Assembly (NCBI GenBank): GCA_002404295.1
Contig: DHJK01000203.1
Location: 1-8,623, forward strand
Length of the DNA: 8,623 bases
Direction: 5' to 3'
Source: Legionellales bacterium UBA4722
GTDB lineage: Bacteria; Pseudomonadota; Gammaproteobacteria; DSM-16500
Within the stretch, counting starts at the first letter, position 1; every line of letters starts with the position of its first letter. Positions 1 through 4,651 of the stretch are shown here, one piece after another. The position numbers and the translations under genes were made by a program. The notes below the pieces were generated by a model. It had not been told where the DNA came from and ran no database searches. It worked only from the letters and a program-made list of their open reading frames with translations.

Positions 1-1592
1 ATACTAATAATACATTAGCGTTCTCAGTCATTGATACAGGAATTGGCATTCCAAAAGACAAGCAAGAAGCAATTTTTGAAGCATTTCAACAAGCTGATGG
101 ATCTACCAGTCGAAATTATGGCGGCACAGGATTAGGGCTTACTATATCAAAATCCATGTCAGCATTATTGCAGGGAGAGATTAATTTAGTCAGCGAAGAA
201 AACAAAGGAAGCACTTTTACACTATTTGCACCCATTGAATATCAAGATAAAGATAAAGATAAAAATCTATTAAACGCATCAAATGACAAATCTAAACAAC
301 ATGAAATTATGATCCAAAAAAATAAAAAAAATATTTCAGAGAAAGATATTATAATTGTAGAGATGCCTATATTCATACCTGATGATAGAGATAAACTACC
401 ATCTCACTCAAAATCATTATTAATAATCGAAGACGATAAAGAATTTGCTAAAATCCTAATGGAATGGTCAAAAGAAAAAGGCTATCTATGTTTAATGGCA
501 GGCGATGGCCAAAGCGGGCTATCGTTAGCAAAAAAATACACCCCTGGCGCTATATTGCTTGATTTAGGATTGCCAGATATAGATGGACTCGATGTTTTGG
601 AACAACTTAAGTTTGATTTAAAAACACGCCATATACCTGTACATGTTATTTCAGCCCGCGATGAAACTCCCGACCTAAAACAAAAAGGTGCCATTGGTTT
701 TTTATCAAAACCAGCCAGTTTAGAAACAATATCACTAGTTTTTAATAAAATTGAATCTATAACTGATAATAAAATTAAAAATGTGTTAGTCATCGAAGAT
801 GATGCAAACAATCAAAAAGCAATTCAACAGCTAATTGATAATCCCCATATAAAAATTGAGTGTGTATCCACTGCTGCAAATGCTAAAGACTCTATTAGTC
901 TAAAAAAATATGATTGTATCATTCTTGACTTAAACCTACCCGATCAATCAGGTTTTGAATTATTAAAAGAATTAAAAAACAAAAAAATAAGTTTACCACC
1001 GATTGTTATTTATACGGGACGAGATCTTTCACAGGATGAATATGATGCATTACAAAAATATACTTCTAGTATTATTGTTAAAGGTGTTGATTCACCTGAA
1101 CGATTATTAGATGAAGTTTCGTTATTTTTGCACAGTGTTGAATCAGATCTTTCTGAGGAGCAAAAGACTAAAATCCATCAACTACATGATCCACAAAAAA
1201 TTCTAATAGGAAAACATCTTTTACTCGTAGATGATGATATGCGTAATGTATTCGCGCTTTCTAGTATTCTAGAAGAATGTGGAATCGATGTACAAATTGC
1301 TTCAAATGGCAAGCTCGCAATAGAAAAATTAGAACATGAAGAAAATATTGACATTATTTTAATGGATATCATGATGCCTGTCATGGATGGTTATGAAGCA
1401 ATACAAAAAATAAGAGAAAATAAGAAGTTCAATAAAATCCCTATTATTGCTCTGACTGCAAAAGCAATGACAGATGATAAACAAAAATGCTTAAATGCGG
1501 GCGCTAATGACTATATCACTAAGCCTATTGATACTGACCAACTTCTTTCAATGATAAAGGTATGGCTAAGTCATTCGCAGGTTACGTTATGA
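1..1592 (+). CDS. Hybrid sensor histidine kinase, C-terminal part: HATPase end plus three receiver domains (5' end outside window)
   Basis: The frame is open from base 3 with no start in view, so the N-terminal sensor and phospho-accepting histidine lie upstream. The first ~70 visible residues are the end of a GHKL ATPase domain: the G1 box DTGIGIP, an F box (FEAFQQADGST) and the G2 box GGTGLGL. After a charged linker come three receivers. The first starts near base 411 and has phospho-acceptor Asp at 561-563 and Lys at 708-710. The second starts near 777 and has Asp at 927-929 and Lys at 1080-1082, but Lys-Gly replaces the usual Lys-Pro. The third starts near 1212 and has Asp at 1365-1367 in DIMMP and Lys-Pro at 1521. 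By homology it autophosphorylates and passes phosphate among its receivers. From memory, this three-receiver architecture recurs next to CheR/CheB genes. The ATG at 156 lies inside the ATPase domain and is not the start. The stop overlaps cheR by ATGA. Confidence 0.95.
   Translation, partial: TNNTLAFSVIDTGIGIPKDKQEAIFEAFQQADGSTSRNYGGTGLGLTISKSMSALLQGEINLVSEENKGSTFTLFAPIEYQDKDKDKNLLNASNDKSKQHEIMIQKNKKNISEKDIIIVEMPIFIPDDRDKLPSHSKSLLIIEDDKEFAKILMEWSKEKGYLCLMAGDGQSGLSLAKKYTPGAILLDLGLPDIDGLDVLEQLKFDLKTRHIPVHVISARDETPDLKQKGAIGFLSKPASLETISLVFNKIESITDNKIKNVLVIEDDANNQKAIQQLIDNPHIKIECVSTAANAKDSISLKKYDCIILDLNLPDQSGFELLKELKNKKISLPPIVIYTGRDLSQDEYDALQKYTSSIIVKGVDSPERLLDEVSLFLHSVESDLSEEQKTKIHQLHDPQKILIGKHLLLVDDDMRNVFALSSILEECGIDVQIASNGKLAIEKLEHEENIDIILMDIMMPVMDGYEAIQKIRENKKFNKIPIIALTAKAMTDDKQKCLNAGANDYITKPIDTDQLLSMIKVWLSHSQVTL
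246..263 (+). repeat. Three tandem copies of GATAAA in the kinase linker
   Basis: Three perfect head-to-tail copies of a hexamer encode Asp-Lys repeats in the charged linker between the ATPase domain and the first receiver. Gain or loss of a copy would stay in frame and only change linker length. This is probably neutral low-complexity sequence. Confidence 0.6.
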
Positions 1593-2413
1593 CACGATCA
1601 GAACGTGAAGAAATTGAAATTAATTCACTGCTTGAAGCAATTTTTAAAACGTATGGTTATGACTTTAGGCATTACTCTAAAGCCTCTTTAAAAAGACGTT
1701 TACAAATATTCCTGGAAAAAAGCCACCTGGAAAATTATGTGCAACTGAGCGACTGCCTTATTCACAATAAAGAAATGTTTTATCAATTATTGTTACAATT
1801 TTCAATCACCGTTACTGAAATGTTTCGGGATCCGGAATTTTATCAGGCTTTTAGAAAACATGTGGTGCCCATATTGAAAACATACCCATTTATAAAAATC
1901 TGGCATGCTGGATGCGCTACAGGCGAAGAAGTTTATTCAATGGCTATTTTATTATATGAAGAAGATTTCCTGCATAAAACAACATTGTATGCGACAGATT
2001 TTAATGTAGAATCACTAAAAATAGCAAAAAAAGGCATTTATAGGGCTACTGATTTCAAACAATATATAAATAATTATAATCAGTTTGGTGGAAAAAATTC
2101 ATTTTCAGATTACTACCATGCTAGTTATGGGTCTGTTAAAATAAATGATTTTCTTAAAAACCGCATTACATTTTCACATCATAATCTAGTGACTGACCAA
2201 GTGTTTGGTGAAATGAATGTCATTATCTGTCGCAATGTTATGATATATTTTGATCGATTATTACAAGATAGAGTCGTCACATTGTTTAAAAACAGCCTTT
2301 GTCATCATGGCTTTTTATGTATAGGCACAAAAGAGACTCTGGATTTTACAGTTGTAAAGAATAACTTTTCAGAGATTTGTCTCAGGGAGAAAATATATCA
2401 AAGAAACATATAA
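1589..2413 (+). CDS. cheR: CheR-type protein-glutamate O-methyltransferase
   Basis: This 274-residue protein has the full length expected for CheR. In chemotaxis, the family transfers methyl groups from S-adenosylmethionine to glutamates of receptors. The N-terminal helical domain has the typical YGYDFRHYSKASLKRRL signature (about residues 22-38). The SAM-binding motif GCATGEE is at 108-114, followed by Val115 where most CheRs have Pro. An ATDFN motif follows, and CRNVMIYF is at 214-221. The chosen ATG overlaps the kinase stop as ATGA, which indicates translational coupling; an ATG 27 bases upstream would only add residues not seen in the family. No chemoreceptor is visible here, so the substrate may be the neighbouring kinase's unseen N-terminal half or a receptor elsewhere. 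That is inference. It belongs to the + strand signalling operon. Confidence 0.93.
   Translation: MTRSEREEIEINSLLEAIFKTYGYDFRHYSKASLKRRLQIFLEKSHLENYVQLSDCLIHNKEMFYQLLLQFSITVTEMFRDPEFYQAFRKHVVPILKTYPFIKIWHAGCATGEEVYSMAILLYEEDFLHKTTLYATDFNVESLKIAKKGIYRATDFKQYINNYNQFGGKNSFSDYYHASYGSVKINDFLKNRITFSHHNLVTDQVFGEMNVIICRNVMIYFDRLLQDRVVTLFKNSLCHHGFLCIGTKETLDFTVVKNNFSEICLREKIYQRNI
2385..2390 (+). promoter_or_regulatory. Shine-Dalgarno GGGAGA that points to the cheB start at 2397
   Basis: This purine run lies inside the end of cheR. GGAG at 2386-2389 is 7 bases before the ATC at 2397 in the cheB frame, which is normal ribosome-binding spacing. No ATG, GTG or TTG in any frame lies at a suitable distance downstream to explain it. 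Confidence 0.5.
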
Positions 2414-2984
2414 ACATCGATATGAATTAATTGTAATAGGTGTATCTGCAGGCGGACTTGCAGCACTTACTGCTATTTTGCCTCTTTTGCCTGCTGAATT
2501 TCTAACACCTATCTTGATAGTGCAGCACAGGCGTGATGAAAGTGATAGTTTTTTGACGAATTATTTAGGAAAATTGTGTGCGCTACCTGTGAGCGAAGGT
2601 ATTGATAAGTTGCTAATCAAGCCAGGTATTATTATTGCTCCAGCAGGTTATCATATGCTAGTGGAGGACAAAAACATGATTGCTTTATCACGTGATTCAA
2701 AAGTCAATTTTTCTAGACCGTCTATTGATGTCTTATTTGAATCAGCAGCTACTGTATTTGGTCCTAGAGTCCTCGGTATAATTTTAACAGGCGCTAATAA
2801 CGATGGTGTTCAAGGTGCACGTAGTATTAAATTGCATGGCGGATTTATACTTGTACAAAACCCCAAAACAGCCGAAGCGCAAACGATGCCCGCCCAGGTA
2901 ATAAAAGCAGTTAAAGTAGATAAAATATTAGATCTTACAGACATTGGAAATTATATTACACGAACAGGCGATATCTATGAATGA
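2397..2984 (+). CDS. cheB: CheB-type methylesterase domain, receiver-less, with apparent non-standard ATC start
   Basis: CheB hydrolyses glutamate methyl esters, and can deamidate glutamines, on chemoreceptors; it opposes CheR. Only the catalytic domain is present, about 195 residues, without the usual N-terminal receiver. The triad is complete if translation starts upstream: Ser17 in GVSAGG, His44 in VQHRR and Asp136 in ANNDG. Its spacing is close to that in enterobacterial CheB (Ser164, His190, Asp286). IAPAGYHM and RPSIDVLF are further family motifs. The first ordinary start codon, TTG at 2478, falls after the catalytic serine, so it would give a dead fragment. The frame is open back to 2358. 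ATC at 2397 has a good Shine-Dalgarno and gives a normal CheB N-terminus. It overlaps the end of cheR by 17 bases and the next gene by 8. Without a receiver it is probably controlled by partner binding or expression. The family call is strong; the start is uncertain, and a sequencing error or recent start-codon loss is possible. Confidence 0.82.
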   Translation: MKETYKHRYELIVIGVSAGGLAALTAILPLLPAEFLTPILIVQHRRDESDSFLTNYLGKLCALPVSEGIDKLLIKPGIIIAPAGYHMLVEDKNMIALSRDSKVNFSRPSIDVLFESAATVFGPRVLGIILTGANNDGVQGARSIKLHGGFILVQNPKTAEAQTMPAQVIKAVKVDKILDLTDIGNYITRTGDIYE

Positions 2985-3510
2985 ACTCAATCTTGATGCT
3001 AATATAAAGGCAAATATTTTAATTGTAGATGATCAAGAAAATAACCTTATTGCTATGAGACAAACGCTTGACTCATTAAATGCAACTATTTTTTTAGCAC
3101 ATTCCGGCATGGAAGCATTACAGTTACTCACTGAACATGAATTTGCTATAATACTATTAGACATCCAAATGCCTGGAATGGATGGCTTTGAAACTGCTCA
3201 ACTGATTCGAAAGAATAAACGCACGGAAAATTTACCTATTGTCTTTGTAACTGCTATAAATAGAGAAAGAGTGAAAGAAGTTAAAGGGTTCAATATTGGT
3301 GAAGTCGATTTTTTATTTAAGCCAGTGGATCCCTATATACTACAGTCAAAAGTTCAAATTTTTCTGGATCTTTATTATCAAAAAAATTATCAAAAACATG
3401 TAAAACAAGAATTATCGAATGTAAGAACAGAGCTGGAGAAAACACAGAAAAAAATGCAGCACTTACAAATTGGCCTAGACGACCATAATGGGAGTAATTA
3501 TGATAAGTGA
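2977..3510 (+). CDS. Response regulator: single receiver domain with coiled-coil tail, no output domain
   Basis: This protein has 177 residues. The receiver spans about residues 12-132, with acidic pair Asp18-Asp19, phospho-acceptor Asp62 in LDIQMP, Thr92 and Lys115-Pro116, so it looks phosphorylatable. Residues ~135-165 are rich in Lys, Glu, Gln and Leu and look like a coiled coil; no DNA-binding or enzymatic domain follows. ATG 2977 is preferred over TTG 2944 because it follows AGG at 2966-2968 at good spacing and sits at the cheB stop, overlapping it by 8 bases. The receiver is a close paralogue of the next gene's receiver. A role as phosphate shuttle, sink, or dimerising partner for the hybrid kinase or the diguanylate cyclase is plausible but inferred. 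Confidence 0.9.
   Translation: MNELNLDANIKANILIVDDQENNLIAMRQTLDSLNATIFLAHSGMEALQLLTEHEFAIILLDIQMPGMDGFETAQLIRKNKRTENLPIVFVTAINRERVKEVKGFNIGEVDFLFKPVDPYILQSKVQIFLDLYYQKNYQKHVKQELSNVRTELEKTQKKMQHLQIGLDDHNGSNYDK
3490..3494 (+). promoter_or_regulatory. Ribosome-binding site GGGAG that sets the start at 3500
   Basis: GGGAG is followed by five bases and then ATG 3500. The in-frame ATG at 3488 has no purine-rich sequence upstream and itself overlaps this site, so 3500 is the better start. The site lies within the end of the preceding response regulator gene. Confidence 0.6.
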
Positions 3511-4513
3511 AAATATTACAACTAAAATAGTTCCGAATATTTTAATCGTTGATGACAATCCAAGCAATATATTTGCTATGAAAAATTTACTTGAAGATTT
3601 AAAAATCAATATGTATGAAGCTAGCTCTGGCAATGAAGCATTACAATTATTAACACAACATGAATTTGCACTTGTATTATTGGATGTTCAAATGCCTGAA
3701 ATTGATGGATTTGAAACAGCTGAATTGATGCGAAAAAATAAACATACAAAAGATATTCCTATTATATTTGTTACAGCACTTAGTCGAGAAGAACAATATA
3801 TAAGAAAAGGATTGCAAGTGGGCGCTGTAGATTATTTACTTAAACCCCTTGATCCCATTATATTAACTAGCAAAGTATCAGTATTTTTAGCCTACTACAT
3901 ACAGAAAAAAACAATGGAAGATCTTGTCTTACAATTAAGCAAATCTAAAAAAATATTAGCTACTGAAAATGACGATCTGGATATATTAGCAAATACAGAT
4001 GCTCTTACAGGTCTTAGCAATAGATTAAGCTTTGAAAAAGCACTTAAGTTAACAATAGAATTTTCTACGAAATACAATGAAAAATTTGCTTTGCTGTTTT
4101 TGGATCTGGATAACTTTAAATCTGCGAATGATACCTTTGGTCATGATTGCGGAGATTTTATATTAAGAGAAACATCAAATCGTTTACGCATCGGACTCAG
4201 GCGCAATGATACAGTCAACACAGAAGACTTGACATTATCTATTTTTCGTTTAGGCGGCGATGAATTTACTGTCATTTTAAAAAATGTAGATGATACTGCT
4301 CATGCAATCACTGTTGCCAAGCGCATCATTAAATTGATTGACGAGCCTTTCATATTTCATAATGAAAAAATTCAGATCGGTGTAACTATCGGAATTGCTT
4401 GTTTCCCCTCAGAAGGGACTACTGTTGAATTGCTCATAAAAAGTGCAGATGAAGCCATGTACCATGCAAAAAGTAAAGGTAAAAATACTTATTACTGCGT
4501 AAATGTTCAATAA
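3500..4513 (+). CDS. Receiver-GGDEF response regulator, probable diguanylate cyclase (PleD/WspR-like logic)
   Basis: This 337-residue protein has a receiver (about residues 12-132) with Asp18-Asp19, phospho-acceptor Asp62, Thr92 and Lys115-Pro116. A helical linker leads to a GGDEF domain (about 164-335). The catalytic signature GGDEF is intact at 252-256, the metal-site motif DLDNFK is at 202-207, and the family motif DALTGLSNR is at 167-175. It should make cyclic di-GMP from two GTP, controlled by receiver phosphorylation. An RxxD (234-237) resembles the inhibitory product-binding site. However, 14 residues separate it from GGDEF instead of five, because of an insertion of about nine residues, so feedback inhibition is uncertain. 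The gene overlaps the preceding regulator by 11 bases and is the last gene of the + strand operon. The upstream hybrid kinase is the likely phosphodonor (inference). Confidence 0.93.
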   Translation: MISENITTKIVPNILIVDDNPSNIFAMKNLLEDLKINMYEASSGNEALQLLTQHEFALVLLDVQMPEIDGFETAELMRKNKHTKDIPIIFVTALSREEQYIRKGLQVGAVDYLLKPLDPIILTSKVSVFLAYYIQKKTMEDLVLQLSKSKKILATENDDLDILANTDALTGLSNRLSFEKALKLTIEFSTKYNEKFALLFLDLDNFKSANDTFGHDCGDFILRETSNRLRIGLRRNDTVNTEDLTLSIFRLGGDEFTVILKNVDDTAHAITVAKRIIKLIDEPFIFHNEKIQIGVTIGIACFPSEGTTVELLIKSADEAMYHAKSKGKNTYYCVNVQ

Positions 4514-4551
4514 AATACATCCTCCTAATGTACTTTTACTTCAGATAGCAA

Positions 4552-4617
4552 TCATTTTTGGCGCGATAAACGGACAATAACGCGCAAGTTAAGGATAACC
4601 ACTGAACGTACTCGCAT
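4552..4617 (-). CDS. Possible 21-residue basic, hydrophobic peptide
   Basis: On the - strand, AAGGAGGT (4628-4621) is a near-perfect anti-16S match, with four bases from GGAGG to an ATG at 4617; that spacing is slightly short. The frame runs 21 codons to TGA and encodes a peptide starting MRVRSVVIL, rich in Val, Leu, Ile and Arg. It begins 34 bases after the stop of the GGDEF-EAL gene and could be a third gene of that operon. No family is recognised. The strong ribosome-binding site is the only real evidence; so short an ORF can easily arise by chance. Confidence 0.25.
   Translation of the reverse strand: MRVRSVVILNLRVIVRLSRQK
4561..4585. repeat. Inverted repeat, 5-bp GC arms (GCGCG/CGCGC) with 15-base loop
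   Basis: The arms at 4561-4565 and 4581-4585 are perfect complements in an otherwise AT-rich gap. The loop contains two ATAA copies. No T-tract follows on either strand, so a classical terminator is not supported. A binding site or chance are alternatives. Confidence 0.3.
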
Positions 4618-4651
4618 AGCACCTCCTTGAAAAAAATAATTTCGCATTCTC

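Larger units (their letters stand above)
4514..4651. other. Convergent intergenic gap between the two operons
   Basis: This 138-base gap separates the two convergent stop codons. It holds a possible 21-residue ORF on the - strand, a GC-rich inverted repeat (4561-4585) and two CCTCC tracts (4521-4526 and 4622-4626) that read as Shine-Dalgarno sequences on the - strand. An 8-base inverted repeat, AAGTTAAG at 4586-4593 and CTTAACTT at 4651-4658, spans its right part. No GC-rich hairpin followed by a T-tract was found on either strand, so how the two operons are terminated is not evident. Confidence 0.6.

Noticed and set aside
482..1384. - strand ORFs of 109 and 68 residues within the hybrid kinase
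   Set aside because: They are antisense to intact receiver domains and have Ser-rich shadow composition.
2355..2450. CheR-CheB fusion by programmed frameshift
   Set aside because: CheR ends naturally after a normal C-terminal EKIYQ motif, no clear slippery site or stimulatory structure is seen, and an independent Shine-Dalgarno for cheB exists. It is kept only as an alternative in the finding.
2944..2976. Upstream TTG start for the first response regulator
   Set aside because: It adds 11 residues lying within cheB; ATG 2977 has better ribosome-binding spacing and matches the paralogue's N-terminus length.
2478..2984. Short cheB starting at TTG 2478
   Set aside because: It would lack the catalytic serine and first strand, although coding similarity clearly continues upstream to about 2400.
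4434..4526. 28-codon - strand ORF beginning at CAT 4518-4520 behind AGGAGG
   Set aside because: The Shine-Dalgarno abuts the ATG with no spacer, and nearly all of the ORF is antisense to the conserved GGDEF domain.
4620..4645. Possible - strand intrinsic terminator using the T-run at 4629-4635
   Set aside because: No GC-rich stem precedes the T-run; only a weak GAAA/TTTC pairing is possible.
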